Assembly (NCBI RefSeq): GCF_002161595.1
Contig: NZ_NFID01000002.1
Location: 62,001-126,000 of the forward strand
Length of the DNA stretch: 64,000 nucleotides
Origin: Gemmiger sp. An50
GTDB lineage: Bacteria > Bacillota > Clostridia > Oscillospirales > Ruminococcaceae
Direction of reading: 5' to 3'
Below, piece after piece: positions 24,615-33,497 of the stretch. A program made the position numbers and the translations under genes. The notes beneath the pieces are model-generated. The model worked only from the letters and a program-made list of their open reading frames with translations. It searched no databases and had not been told where the DNA came from. Position 1 is the first letter of the stretch, and each line of letters begins with the position of its first letter.

Positions 24615-25157
24615 TTATTTGCCTTTGCCGGCCTTGCCCTCTTTGCGGATGATGTGCTCACCAGCATAGCGGATGCCCTTGCCCTTGTAGGGTTCGGGAG
24701 GACGTTTCTCGCGGACTTCCGCCGCGAACTGGCCGACCTTCTGTTTGTCGATGCCCTTGATGATGATGGTGTTAGCATCGGGAGCTTCGATCTTGATGTC
24801 GTCGGTCTCATCGACGATCACCTGGTGGGAGAAGCCCAGGTTCATGACCAGGCTCTTGCCCTGCTTGGCCACACGGTAGCCAACGCCCTGAACCTCCAGC
24901 TTCTTCTCAAAGCCGTTCACAACACCTTCCACCATGTTGCTGATGTTGGTGCGGGTCAGGCCGTGCAGGCTGCGGGCCTGCTTCTCGTCATTGGGGCGGG
25001 TCACCAGCACTTCACCATTCTCGACGGTTACGTTCATCAGAGGATGGATGTTGGAATTCAGGGTGCCCTTGGGGCCCTTCACGGTAACGTTGTGGCCATT
25101 CACGGTCACTTCAACGCCCGCAGGAATGACGATGGGTTTTCTTCCAATTCTCGACAT
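24615..25157 (-). CDS. rplF: 50S ribosomal protein L6
   Basis: 180 residues with two L6 domains. It begins MSRIGRKPIVIPAGVEVTVN, has VGYRVAKQGKSLVMNLGFSH in the middle and the C-terminal PEPYKGKGIRYAGEHIIRKE, which contacts the sarcin-ricin loop region. Confidence 0.97.
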   Translation of the reverse strand: MSRIGRKPIVIPAGVEVTVNGHNVTVKGPKGTLNSNIHPLMNVTVENGEVLVTRPNDEKQARSLHGLTRTNISNMVEGVVNGFEKKLEVQGVGYRVAKQGKSLVMNLGFSHQVIVDETDDIKIEAPDANTIIIKGIDKQKVGQFAAEVREKRPPEPYKGKGIRYAGEHIIRKEGKAGKGK

Positions 25158-25175
25158 TGTCTTTTTGCCCCTTTC

Positions 25176-25574
25176 TTACCACACAAAGGCGAGTACTTCG
25201 CCGCCAACATGGGCAGCGCGAGCAGCCTTATCGGTCATAACGCCCTTAGAGGTGGAGATGATCGCGGTGCCCAGGCCCTTCATGACCTTGGGCATATCTT
25301 CGCAGTTGGTGTAGATGCGCAGGCCGGGCTTGGAAACACGGCGCAGGCCGGCGATAACGGGAGCACCGTTCTCCTGATACTTCAGGGTCAGGCGCAGGGT
25401 ACCCTGCTTGTTGTCTTCGATCAGCTGCACACTCTTGATGTAGCCCTCGTCAACCAGAATCTGGCAGATCGCTTTTTTCAGGTTGGAAGCGGGAACGTCT
25501 ACAGAAGGGTGTTTGGCAGTGCTGGCGTTGCGGATGCGGGTGAGCAGGTCCGCGATAGGATCAGTAATGTGCAT
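25176..25574 (-). CDS. rpsH: 30S ribosomal protein S8
   Basis: 132 residues. HITDPIADLLTRIRNASTAK (2-21) and the C-terminal STSKGVMTDKAARAAHVGGE are family signatures. S8 binds helix 21 of 16S rRNA and represses the spc operon in E. coli; here the unusually long, hairpin-rich gap in front of it (25575-25734) could be a regulatory site (inference). Confidence 0.97.
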   Translation of the reverse strand: MHITDPIADLLTRIRNASTAKHPSVDVPASNLKKAICQILVDEGYIKSVQLIEDNKQGTLRLTLKYQENGAPVIAGLRRVSKPGLRIYTNCEDMPKVMKGLGTAIISTSKGVMTDKAARAAHVGGEVLAFVW

Positions 25575-25623
25575 GCCACTAACCTCCTTTAAGGTTCTTC
25601 GTTTCGTTTTTGTTCGGACAGTT

Positions 25624-25702
25624 GTGAGACATTCGCCTCACATATATTTAAGTGTGAGACCCCTTGCCGCCTCCCCCGCCGCGCCGAACCGGCACGGGGA
25701 GG
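25624..25702 (-). promoter_or_regulatory. Structured intercistronic region between rpsN and rpsH
   Basis: In the 160-bp gap, CCTCCCC and GGGGAGG close a GC-rich hairpin (25670-25702). Downstream of it, CTCAC at 25637-25641 can pair with GTGAG either at 25624-25628 or at 25654-25658, giving two exclusive hairpins. No open reading frame or clear promoter is seen here. Confidence 0.45.
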
Positions 25703-25734
25703 AGCGCAAAGGAACTCACAGCTTAAAACAGTGT

Positions 25735-25920
25735 TTACCAGCTGGCTTTCTTCACGCCGGGGATCTCGCCCTTGTAAGCGAGCTCACGGAAGCAGATACG
25801 GCAGATACCGTACTTGCGCAGGTAGGCGTGGGGACGGCCACAGATCTTGCAGCGGTTGTAACCGCGGGTGGAGAACTTAGGCTCGCGCTGCTGCTTGATC
25901 TTCATAGAAGTTTTTGCCAC
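25735..25920 (-). CDS. rpsN: 30S ribosomal protein S14, zinc-binding type (type Z)
   Basis: 61 residues, the short zinc form. Its ribbon is [20 protein letters not shown] (about 24-43), with four cysteines. The start is GTG ([10 protein letters not shown]) seven bases after GGGAGGG. It follows rplE by 14 bp. Confidence 0.97.
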   Translation of the reverse strand: MAKTSMKIKQQREPKFSTRGYNRCKICGRPHAYLRKYGICRICFRELAYKGEIPGVKKASW

Positions 25921-25934
25921 AGTCGTACCCTCCC

Positions 25935-26474
<540 letters not shown>

Positions 26475-26491
26475 TGTGTTGTATTCCCTCC

Positions 26492-26806
26492 TTACAGCTC
26501 GGCGCCGCACTTACGGCAGACGCGCACATTCTTGCCATCCTTGGCAGCGTGAGCCACGCGGGTGGCCTTGCCGCACTTGGGGCAAACCGGCATAACCTTG
26601 CAGGCGTAGATAGCACCCTCGGCCTTCACGATACCGCCCTGCTCGCCCTGGCGGCGGGGTTTTACGTGCTTGGTGACCATGTTCAGACCCTCAACGATCA
26701 CCTTGCCCTCCTTGGGGCTAACAGCGATCACTTTGCCGGTCTTGCCTTTGTCTTTACCGCTGATGATCATTACGTTGTCGCCGGTTTTAACATGAAGATT
26801 GTTCAT
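26492..26806 (-). CDS. rplX: 50S ribosomal protein L24
   Basis: 104 residues. The KOW domain is [20 protein letters not shown] (5-24) with [20 protein letters not shown]. The C-terminal part adds CPKCGK and CRKCG (about 75-102), a complete four-cysteine zinc ribbon seen in Firmicute L24 proteins. It helps start large-subunit assembly. Confidence 0.97.
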   Translation of the reverse strand: MNNLHVKTGDNVMIISGKDKGKTGKVIAVSPKEGKVIVEGLNMVTKHVKPRRQGEQGGIVKAEGAIYACKVMPVCPKCGKATRVAHAAKDGKNVRVCRKCGAEL

Positions 26807-26819
26807 TCTTAAAACCTCC

Positions 26820-27188
26820 TTACAGCGATTCCGGAGCCAGGCTCAAGATCTTCAGGTAGCCGTTCTCACGCAGCTCGCGAGCAACGGGTCCAAAGATACG
26901 GGTGCCTCTCGGGTTCTTGTCTTCACGGATGATGACTGCAGCGTTCTCGTCGAAACGGATGTAGCTGCCGTCCTCACGACGCAGGCCCTGCTTGCTGCGA
27001 ACGATCACAGCCTTGACCACGTCGCCTTTTTTCACAGTGCCGCCGGGAGCTGCCTTCTTAACAGAAGCAACCACAACGTCACCGATGTTAGCGTATCTCT
27101 TGCGGGAGCCGCCCAGCACACGAATGCACATTAACTCTTTGGCACCGGTGTTGTCGGCCACTTTGAGATAAGTTTGCATCTGAACCAT
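26820..27188 (-). CDS. rplN: 50S ribosomal protein L14
   Basis: 122 residues, the standard length. [20 protein letters not shown] (1-20), [40 protein letters not shown] and [11 protein letters not shown] are invariant features. It lies at the subunit interface. Confidence 0.98.
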   Translation of the reverse strand: MVQMQTYLKVADNTGAKELMCIRVLGGSRKRYANIGDVVVASVKKAAPGGTVKKGDVVKAVIVRSKQGLRREDGSYIRFDENAAVIIREDKNPRGTRIFGPVARELRENGYLKILSLAPESL

Positions 27189-27217
27189 TGCCAGATCCTC
27201 CTTTCAAAGTACCAGGC

Positions 27218-27472
27218 TTACTTCGCCTTCTCTACGATTTTGACCATGCGCCAGCGCTTGTCCTTGGACAGGGGGCGGGTCTCCATGATCATTACACGGT
27301 CGCCAATGCCGCACTCGTTGTTTTCGTCGTGGGCTTTGAACTTAACAGTGCGCTTCAGGATCTTCTTGTAAAGGGGGTGCTGCACGCTGTCTTTCACGGC
27401 AACCACGATGGTCTTATCCATCTTGTCGGACACAACGGTGCCCACACGGGTCTTTCTCAAATTGCGTTCCAT
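27218..27472 (-). CDS. rpsQ: 30S ribosomal protein S17
   Basis: 84 residues, an OB-fold protein. It has [20 protein letters not shown] (3-22), [20 protein letters not shown] and [20 protein letters not shown]. It lies between rpmC and rplN. Confidence 0.97.
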   Translation of the reverse strand: MERNLRKTRVGTVVSDKMDKTIVVAVKDSVQHPLYKKILKRTVKFKAHDENNECGIGDRVMIMETRPLSKDKRWRMVKIVEKAK

Positions 27473-27485
27473 CGTTTAACCTCCT

Positions 27486-27671
27486 TTACGCTTTCTCAGC
27501 CAGGACAGTCAGCACACGAGCGATGTCGCGCTTAACGGTCTCGATGCGGCCGGGGTTCTCCAGCTGGTTGATGGCGTGCTGAAAACGCAGGTTGAACAGC
27601 TCTTCCTTCAGCTCGGCCAGCTTCTTATTCAGGTCAGCAGCGGACATACCGCGCAGTTCTGCAGCTTTCAT
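27486..27671 (-). CDS. rpmC: 50S ribosomal protein L29
   Basis: 61 residues, two helices: [20 protein letters not shown] (1-20), [20 protein letters not shown] and [12 protein letters not shown]. It overlaps the rplP stop by 4 bp and lies at the tunnel exit on the ribosome. Confidence 0.97.
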   Translation of the reverse strand: MKAAELRGMSAADLNKKLAELKEELFNLRFQHAINQLENPGRIETVKRDIARVLTVLAEKA

Positions 27672-28105
27672 GCGTTGCCACCCTCCTCTACTACATTCTC
27701 TTCGCGCTTAGCGAACTTGCACTTAACAGGCAGTTTGTGCATAGCCAGGCGCAGAGCCTCGCGAGCGATCTCCTCGTTCACGTCGGCCAGCTCAAACAGC
27801 ACGCGGCCGGGCTTCACAACGGCCACCCAGTACTCGGGAGAGCCTTTACCGGAACCCATTCGGGTCTCAGCGGGCTTCTCGGTAACGGGCTTATCGGGGA
27901 AGATCTTGATCCAAACCTTACCGCCACGCTTGATGTAACGGGTCATGGCGATACGGGCGGCCTCGATCTGACGGGAGTCGATCCAGCCGGGCTCCAGAGC
28001 AACAAGACCATACTGGCCCTGGTTAACAGTGTTGCCGCGCATGGCTTTACCGGTCATACGACCACGATGCACACGGCGGTATTTGACGCGCTTAGGCAGT
28101 AACAT
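27668..28105 (-). CDS. rplP: 50S ribosomal protein L16
   Basis: 145 residues. It begins [20 protein letters not shown] (1-20) and contains [40 protein letters not shown] and the C-terminal [12 protein letters not shown]16 positions the acceptor arm of the A-site tRNA. Its start overlaps the rpsC stop by one base. Confidence 0.98.
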   Translation of the reverse strand: MLLPKRVKYRRVHRGRMTGKAMRGNTVNQGQYGLVALEPGWIDSRQIEAARIAMTRYIKRGGKVWIKIFPDKPVTEKPAETRMGSGKGSPEYWVAVVKPGRVLFELADVNEEIAREALRLAMHKLPVKCKFAKREENVVEEGGNA

Positions 28106-28791
28106 TACTTGTTGCCTCCTTCTTTACGGGATGCGGGCTTGGAACCCTTCAGAACCTCGCCCTTGTAGATCCACACCTTAACGCCGATGCGGCCGTAGGT
28201 GGTAGCAGCCTCAGCGAAGCCGTAGTCGATGTCGGCGCGCAGGGTCTGCAGGGGAATGGTGCCCTCGTGGTAGCTCTCGGTGCGGGCGATGTCCGCGCCG
28301 CCCAGACGGCCGGAAACCTGGGTCTTGATGCCCTTGGCGCCACGCTGCATCGCACGGCCCATGCACTGCTTCATCGCACGGCGGAAGCCGATGCGGCGCT
28401 CCAGCTGAGCGGCGATGTTCTCAGCTACCAGCTGAGCGTTGGTGTCCATGTTCTTGACCTCAACGATGTTCACGTTGACGGCCTTTCCGGTCATCTTAGC
28501 CAGCTGCTCCTGCAGCTTGGTGATCTCGCTGCCGCCCTTGCCGATAACCATACCGGGCTTGGCGCAGTAGATGTTGACCTTCAGCTTGGGAGCGCCGGAC
28601 TGATTGTCCACAGTACGCTCGATCTCGATCTTGGGGATACCCGCGCCGAAGAGCTGCTTCTTCAGGGTCTTACGGATCTTGTAGTCCTCGACCAGGGTGT
28701 CGCCGAATTCCTTCTTGGAAGTAAACCAGCGGCTGTCCCAATCTTTGATTACACCCACGCGAATGCCGTGGGGATTGACTTTCTGGCCCAT
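28105..28791 (-). CDS. rpsC: 30S ribosomal protein S3
   Basis: 228 residues. It starts [20 protein letters not shown] (1-20). The KH RNA-binding domain contains [20 protein letters not shown] (about 80-99), and the C-terminal domain has [21 protein letters not shown]3 forms part of the mRNA entry helicase. Confidence 0.98.
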   Translation of the reverse strand: MGQKVNPHGIRVGVIKDWDSRWFTSKKEFGDTLVEDYKIRKTLKKQLFGAGIPKIEIERTVDNQSGAPKLKVNIYCAKPGMVIGKGGSEITKLQEQLAKMTGKAVNVNIVEVKNMDTNAQLVAENIAAQLERRIGFRRAMKQCMGRAMQRGAKGIKTQVSGRLGGADIARTESYHEGTIPLQTLRADIDYGFAEAATTYGRIGVKVWIYKGEVLKGSKPASRKEGGNK

Positions 28792-28804
28792 TGTGTTTAC
28801 CTCC

Positions 28805-29140
28805 TTACTCTTTCTCTTTCAGAACCACGGTCACATGGCTGGTGCGCTTCAGCACACGGTAAGCGCGGCCCTGGGCGCGGGGACGGATGCGCTTCAGGGT
28901 GGGGCCGGGGGTAACAAAGCACTCGGCCACATACAGGCTGTTCTTGTCCATGTTGTGGTTGTTCTCCGCGTTCGCGGCAGCAGACTTCACCAGTTTCAGA
29001 AGGGGCTCGCAAGCGGCCTTCGGGGTGTACTGCAGAATCGCCAGCGCCTTATCCAGAGGCTGGTTGCGGATCAGATCCAGAACAACCGAAACCTTCCGGG
29101 GGCTGATGCGGGCGTATCTAAGATGTGCCCTAGCTTCCAT
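28805..29140 (-). CDS. rplV: 50S ribosomal protein L22
   Basis: 111 residues. [20 protein letters not shown] (4-23), ESLLK-type helix residues [20 protein letters not shown] and [20 protein letters not shown] at the loop that lines the exit tunnel are typical. Confidence 0.97.
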   Translation of the reverse strand: MEARAHLRYARISPRKVSVVLDLIRNQPLDKALAILQYTPKAACEPLLKLVKSAAANAENNHNMDKNSLYVAECFVTPGPTLKRIRPRAQGRAYRVLKRTSHVTVVLKEKE

Positions 29141-29160
29141 TGCTTTACTCCTCCTTTTAA

Positions 29161-29433
29161 TTACTTACCGGTCTTGGAGCCGGCATGGCCCTTGAAGGTA
29201 CGGGTGGGGGCGAACTCGCCCAGCTTGTGACCAACCATATCCTCAGTTACATACACAGGCACATGCTTACGGCCGTCGTGCACCGCGAAGGTGTGACCGA
29301 CAAAATCAGGGAAAATGGTGGAGGAGCGGCTCCAGGTCTTCAGAACCCGCTTCTCACCGGCGGCATTCATCTCCTGAACGCGCTTCAGCAGAACAGGCAG
29401 GACATAAGGTCCCTTCTTAACACTTCTACCCAT
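29161..29433 (-). CDS. rpsS: 30S ribosomal protein S19
   Basis: 90 residues. It starts [20 protein letters not shown] and carries [20 protein letters not shown] and [17 protein letters not shown]. It forms the head of the small subunit with S13. Confidence 0.98.
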   Translation of the reverse strand: MGRSVKKGPYVLPVLLKRVQEMNAAGEKRVLKTWSRSSTIFPDFVGHTFAVHDGRKHVPVYVTEDMVGHKLGEFAPTRTFKGHAGSKTGK

Positions 29434-29448
29434 GTTCGTTCTCCTCTC

Positions 29449-30279
29449 TTAACCGTTCGCGCGCTTGACAATGAACTTGTCAGAGCGGTTGTGATGCTTG
29501 CGGGTCTTGTAACCCATAGCAGGCTTGCCCCAGGGGGTAACAGGGCCGGGACGGCCAACGGGGCTCTTGCCCTCACCACCACCGTGGGGGTGATCGCAGG
29601 GGTTCATAACAGAACCGCGAACGGTGGGACGCCAACCCATGTGGCGCTTGCGGCCGGCCTTACCGATGTTCACGTTCTCGTGATCCACGTTGCCAACCTG
29701 GCCGATGGTAGCGATGCAGTTCAGAGGGATGTTGCGCATCTCGCCGGAGGGCAGACGAACCAGAGCGTAGCCGTTCTCTTTCGCCATCAGCTGAGCCATG
29801 TTGCCGGCGCTGCGCACCAGCTGGCCGCCCTTACCGGGGTACAGCTCGATGTTGTGGATGATGGTACCAACAGGGATGTTGGCGAAGGGCAGAGCATTGC
29901 CGGGCTTGATGTCGGCGCTGGGGCCAGCCATGATCACATCGCCAACCTTCAGGCCTTCGGGAGCCAGGATGTAACGCTTCTCGCCGTCCTCGTACTGAAC
30001 CAGAGCGATGTGAGCAGAACGGTTAGGATCGTACTCCAGGGTCTTTACAGTAGCGGGAACATCAAACTTGTTGCGCTTGAAATCGATCACACGGTACTTG
30101 GTGCGATTGCCGCCGCCGTGATGGCGAACGGTGATGCGGCCGGTGTTGTTGCGGCCGGAAGCCTTCTTCATGGGCTCCAGCAGGCTACGCTCGGGGGCCA
30201 CTTTGCTCAGCACGCTGTAGTCAGTAACAGTCATACCGCGGCGGCCCGGGGTAGTCGGCTTATACTTCTTGATAGCCAT
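29449..30279 (-). CDS. rplB: 50S ribosomal protein L2
   Basis: 276 residues, the standard length. It has [20 protein letters not shown] (3-22), [20 protein letters not shown] and the C-terminal catalytic-centre loop [21 protein letters not shown]2 is needed for subunit joining and peptidyl transfer. The 98-bp gap upstream of it holds three hairpins. Confidence 0.98.
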   Translation of the reverse strand: MAIKKYKPTTPGRRGMTVTDYSVLSKVAPERSLLEPMKKASGRNNTGRITVRHHGGGNRTKYRVIDFKRNKFDVPATVKTLEYDPNRSAHIALVQYEDGEKRYILAPEGLKVGDVIMAGPSADIKPGNALPFANIPVGTIIHNIELYPGKGGQLVRSAGNMAQLMAKENGYALVRLPSGEMRNIPLNCIATIGQVGNVDHENVNIGKAGRKRHMGWRPTVRGSVMNPCDHPHGGGEGKSPVGRPGPVTPWGKPAMGYKTRKHHNRSDKFIVKRANG

Positions 30280-30377
30280 TGCTATTCTCCTTTGTTACTT
30301 ATGAATTGTTATCGGGGTCATATCCCCATACATGAGCCCTGCTCGGGCTCTTGGAAGAAATCGTTTGAAACGATCTC
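30280..30377 (-). promoter_or_regulatory. Intercistronic region rplW-rplB with three small hairpins
   Basis: On the minus strand the gap contains ATCGTTTCAAACGAT, GAGCCC-GAGCA-GGGCTC and GGGG-ATATGA-CCCC, each able to fold, then the rplB ribosome binding site. None has a T-run, so termination is unlikely; processing or translational control is possible (inference). Confidence 0.4.
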
Positions 30378-30671
30378 TTATACCATGCTCTCGAAGAACT
30401 CGATGCCCTTGCTGCCCTCTTTCAGGGTAACAACAGCCTTCTTCTTGGCGGCGGTGTAACCGCCGTGCATGCCCTGGCGGCGGTAACGGCCGCGCACGTT
30501 GATGGTGTTAACCTTCTCGACCTGGACGCCGAACAGCTTCTCAACGGCCTTCGCGATCTCTACCTTGTTGGCATCGGTGGCAACCTTGAAGGTGTACTTC
30601 TTGGAAGCAATGCCCGCCATAGAGTTCTCGGTAATGACAGGAGCCAGGATGATGTCTTGTGCAGTTTTCAT
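30378..30671 (-). CDS. rplW: 50S ribosomal protein L23
   Basis: 97 residues. AQDIILAPVITENSMAGIAS (4-23), FKVATDANKVEIAKAVEKLF and VEKVNTINVRGRYRRQGMHG are typical. L23 docks trigger factor and SRP at the tunnel exit. Its start overlaps the rplD stop by one base. Confidence 0.97.
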   Translation of the reverse strand: MKTAQDIILAPVITENSMAGIASKKYTFKVATDANKVEIAKAVEKLFGVQVEKVNTINVRGRYRRQGMHGGYTAAKKKAVVTLKEGSKGIEFFESMV

Positions 30672-31294
30672 TAGCCCAGAACCTCCTCAAGTTTCTTGGC
30701 CGCGTCTACGCTCAGGATGAACTTGTCGGCGTTCACAACGTCGTAGGTGTTCACGCTGGTAGCCACGGTGGTGACCACGCCGGGGATGTTGGCGGCGCTC
30801 TTCACGAGCTTAGCCTCGACCACGGGGGTAACGATCAGGGCCTTCTTGCTAACGCCCAGGGCGTTCAGCATGTTGACCACGGTCTTGGTCTTGTACTCGG
30901 CAACGCTCAGGTTGTCGACCAGGATCATGTCGCCGGCAGCAGCCTTGGCGCTCAGGGCGCTCAGGATGGCCAGACGCTTCACCTTGCGGTTGATGCGGTA
31001 GCTGTAATCGCGGGGCTTGGGGCCCAGAGCAACGCCACCGTGAGTCCACTGGGGAGCGCGGATGGAACCCTGACGGGCATGACCGGTGCCCTTCTGACGC
31101 CAGGGCTTACGGCCGCCGCCGCGAACCTCGCTGCGGGTCTTGGTGCTCTGAGTGCCCTGACGCTGGTTGGCCAGGAAGTTGACCACAGCGGCGTGCACAG
31201 CCTTCTCGTTGGGGGTGATACCGAACACGGCGTCGGAAAGCTCTACGGTGGAAACTTTCTTGCCGTTCATATCCAAAACGTCAAATTGTGCCAT
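30671..31294 (-). CDS. rplD: 50S ribosomal protein L4
   Basis: 207 residues. The extended loop that reaches the exit tunnel is visible: KTRSEVRGGGRKPWRQKGTG (about 58-77) and HARQGSIRAPQWTHGGVALG. In E. coli L4 represses its own operon; whether it does so here is not known. Confidence 0.97.
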   Translation of the reverse strand: MAQFDVLDMNGKKVSTVELSDAVFGITPNEKAVHAAVVNFLANQRQGTQSTKTRSEVRGGGRKPWRQKGTGHARQGSIRAPQWTHGGVALGPKPRDYSYRINRKVKRLAILSALSAKAAAGDMILVDNLSVAEYKTKTVVNMLNALGVSKKALIVTPVVEAKLVKSAANIPGVVTTVATSVNTYDVVNADKFILSVDAAKKLEEVLG

Positions 31295-31308
31295 TGTGCT
31301 TTCCCTCC

Positions 31309-31941
31309 TTACGCCTTCACGCTATCGCTGATGCAAACCACAGCGCCCTTGGGGCCGGGAACAGCGCCTTTGATAGCGATCAGATTATTTTCGGCGTCTA
31401 CCTTGACGACGGTCAGGTTCTGGATGGTAACCCGCTCGGCGCCCAGGTGGCCAGGCAGCTTCTTGCCCTTGAATACGCGGCTGGGAGTGGAGCAGGCGCC
31501 CATGGAACCCGCATGACGGGCAACGGGGCCGGTGCCGTGGCTCTCGCGCAGGCGATGGCCGTTCCAGCGCTTGATGGTGCCGGCGTAGCCCTTACCTTTG
31601 CTTACGCCAACTACGTCGATGTGGTCGCCAGCAGCGAACACGTCGGCCTTCAGGATATCGCCCACGTTCATGGCGCTGATATCCGCCAGGCGGAACTCAC
31701 GCAGGGTCTTCTTGGGAGCAACGTCCGCCTTAGCGAAGTGGCCCTTGGCGGGCTTGTTTACGCGCTTAGCGGAAACTTCGCCGAAGCCCAGCTGAACTGC
31801 CTGATAGCCGTCGCTCTCAACGGTCTTCTTCTGCACTACGGTGCAGGGACCAGCCTCGATGACGGTTACGGGAACGACCTTGCCGTTCTCATCGAACAGT
31901 TGAGTCATGCCCAGCTTTTTGCCGATGATACCTTTTTGCAT
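31309..31941 (-). CDS. rplC: 50S ribosomal protein L3
   Basis: 210 residues. It begins [20 protein letters not shown] (3-22) and has the long finger [20 protein letters not shown] and [20 protein letters not shown] reaching the peptidyl transferase centre. A 158-bp gap separates it from rpsJ; it contains a GGCGGC/GCCGCC hairpin but no gene. Confidence 0.97.
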   Translation of the reverse strand: MQKGIIGKKLGMTQLFDENGKVVPVTVIEAGPCTVVQKKTVESDGYQAVQLGFGEVSAKRVNKPAKGHFAKADVAPKKTLREFRLADISAMNVGDILKADVFAAGDHIDVVGVSKGKGYAGTIKRWNGHRLRESHGTGPVARHAGSMGACSTPSRVFKGKKLPGHLGAERVTIQNLTVVKVDAENNLIAIKGAVPGPKGAVVCISDSVKA

Positions 31942-32099
31942 TTTTCTTTTCCTCCTATAAGGTTATTGGTTGACATCGTGAGTAACTTGGATGCCAACAT
32001 GACCTCTCCGTTTGGATAGCATTTCGATCGATGTTGCCTTCATTGAATCCGGCAGTTGGCGGCACCAGAGCGGCCGCCCTTACCTGTTTAAATGTAAGC

Positions 32100-32411
32100 T
32101 TACAGCTTGATCTCGATGTCTACGCCAGCGGGGAGCTGCAGGCTCATGAGAGCCTCGACCGTCTTGTTGGACGGCTTCAGAATGTCGATCAGACGCTTGT
32201 GGGTGCGGGTCTCGAACTGCTCACGGCTGTCCTTGTACTTGTGAACAGCACGCAGAATGGTGACCACTTCCTTGTCGGTGGGCAGAGGAATGGGGCCGGA
32301 CACGCGAGCGCCGGTGCGCTTAGCGGTCTCCACAATCTTCTCAGCAGCACCGTCGATCAGCTGATGATCGTAGCTCTGCAAACGAATTCTGATTTTCTCT
32401 TTGACTGCCAT
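32100..32411 (-). CDS. rpsJ: 30S ribosomal protein S10
   Basis: 103 residues. [20 protein letters not shown] (4-23), [20 protein letters not shown] and [20 protein letters not shown] are typical. S10 also forms the NusB/NusG antitermination contact. It is the first gene of the cluster, behind a leader of about 320 nt. Confidence 0.98.
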   Translation of the reverse strand: MAVKEKIRIRLQSYDHQLIDGAAEKIVETAKRTGARVSGPIPLPTDKEVVTILRAVHKYKDSREQFETRTHKRLIDILKPSNKTVEALMSLQLPAGVDIEIKL

Positions 32412-32729
32412 TTTCGTCGCCTCCTGTAATTATTTGGTGCCTAGGCGGCCGATCAACTACTGAACACAGCGCCGGGTGTTTCACAATTTGGCACGATAAA
32501 AGCCGGTGAACCGCTTGGCAGTTCCCCCGGACACACTTCGGCAAATTGTGTTGGACATTGGTACGCCGCGCAGAATGCGACAGTGTACGTATCCCTTTGC
32601 TCTCAGTAATTCTTTCGCCCGGTTCTAGATCGGACATACTCCGCGGAAAAACCCGTCATGTGACGGCAACCTCCCGCATCAACGCATATCATGGCTTGCG
32701 CAGCTTGGTACACAAGCCATTTGCAGCCG
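32412..32729 (-). promoter_or_regulatory. Long structured 5' leader of the S10 ribosomal operon
   Basis: The stretch between the promoter and rpsJ holds no gene. On the minus strand it shows ATGGCTTG/CAAGCCAT (plus positions 32691-32698 and 32713-32720), a small terminator-like hairpin CCGTCACATGACGG followed by GTTTTT (32647-32666), and a nested element: CACAATTTG/CAAATTGTG (32482-32490 with 32542-32550) enclosing GAACTGC-CAA-GCGGTTC (32508-32524). This layout fits an autoregulatory ribosomal leader; I could not match it to a named RNA family. Confidence 0.55.
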
Positions 32730-32735
32730 AGACTT

Positions 32736-32764
32736 ATTGTAGCACATGGATTCGCCTGTTGCAA
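32736..32764 (-). promoter_or_regulatory. Main promoter of the S10 operon
   Basis: TTGCAA-N17-TACAAT on the minus strand, with an A/T-rich upstream stretch (TTTTATTTTTTTTAC) that could act as an UP element. Confidence 0.8.
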
Positions 32765-32865
32765 GGGCTTTTTGTAAAAAAAATAAAATTTTTCAAAAGT
32801 TTTTCGGCTATATGCCAAACGTGTTTTAACATAGCCTTTTCCCTGCTCCAATCCAGAGGCGATGA

Positions 32866-32899
32866 CCCCCGGCGCAGGGGGGTCTCTCTGCGCCGGGGG
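32866..32899 (-). terminator. Strong GC hairpin after the zinc-ribbon membrane protein gene
   Basis: A perfect 12-bp stem CCCCCGGCGCAG/CTGCGCCGGGGG lies eight bases past the stop codon. It lacks a T-run on the minus strand, so it may stabilise the mRNA 3' end or work with a factor. Confidence 0.55.
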
Positions 32900-32906
32900 T
32901 GCTGCA

Positions 32907-33470
32907 TCAATAATAATAGAAGGGCGAATCAAAGCCGTAGCCGTAACCGCCATGGCCGAATCCGCCGTAGCTCAAGCCGGTGAAATAGGCAACCAGACCA
33001 AAGAGCGCGATGCACAGGATCACACTGACCACTGTGCTCACCGCCACCAGAATCAGCTTGGCACGGGCCCAGTTGCGCTTGGTGATGCTGGTACCGCCGC
33101 CAAAGCTCCAGATCAGCAGCACCACCAGATTCACAATGGGAACGGCGGTGAGAATCAGGCTCCACAGCCACTCCAGCGTCTTGACCGGCGGTTCCGGCTC
33201 GTCTTCCGCCTTCGGGCCGGGCGCGGGCGGCACCTGGCGCTGGTAACGGGGCTCTCCATAAGACGGGGGCGGCGGGGTGGCCGGACCGCCTGTAACGCCT
33301 GCACCGAACTCCCAGGAGGCGCTGTGCTGCTCCGGTGTGCTTTGGGGCTGCACCGGCTCCGCCTGCGCGGGCTGCGATTCAGGAGCAGGCTGCTCCGGCA
33401 CAGGCGCGCCGCACACCGGACAGGTCAGGGTGTTCGGCTCCAGATAGCTGCCGCACTGTTTGCAATACAT
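32907..33470 (-). CDS. Zinc-ribbon membrane protein with Pro-rich linker and Gly/Tyr-rich tail
   Basis: 187 residues. The N-terminus is a zinc ribbon (MYCKQCGSYLEPNTLTCPVC, two CxxC pairs at 3-20). Residues 25-95 are Pro/Gln/Glu-rich and probably disordered. Two hydrophobic segments (about 99-122 and 137-165) span the membrane. The end, GFGHGGYGYGFDSPFYYY, is rich in Gly and Tyr. Proteins of this build are common in Clostridia and their function is unknown. It follows rqcH by 27 bp in the same direction and shares its transcript. Confidence 0.75.
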   Translation of the reverse strand: MYCKQCGSYLEPNTLTCPVCGAPVPEQPAPESQPAQAEPVQPQSTPEQHSASWEFGAGVTGGPATPPPPSYGEPRYQRQVPPAPGPKAEDEPEPPVKTLEWLWSLILTAVPIVNLVVLLIWSFGGGTSITKRNWARAKLILVAVSTVVSVILCIALFGLVAYFTGLSYGGFGHGGYGYGFDSPFYYY

Positions 33471-33497
33471 ATTCCTTCCTCCTTCAGGTCGTTGTTC

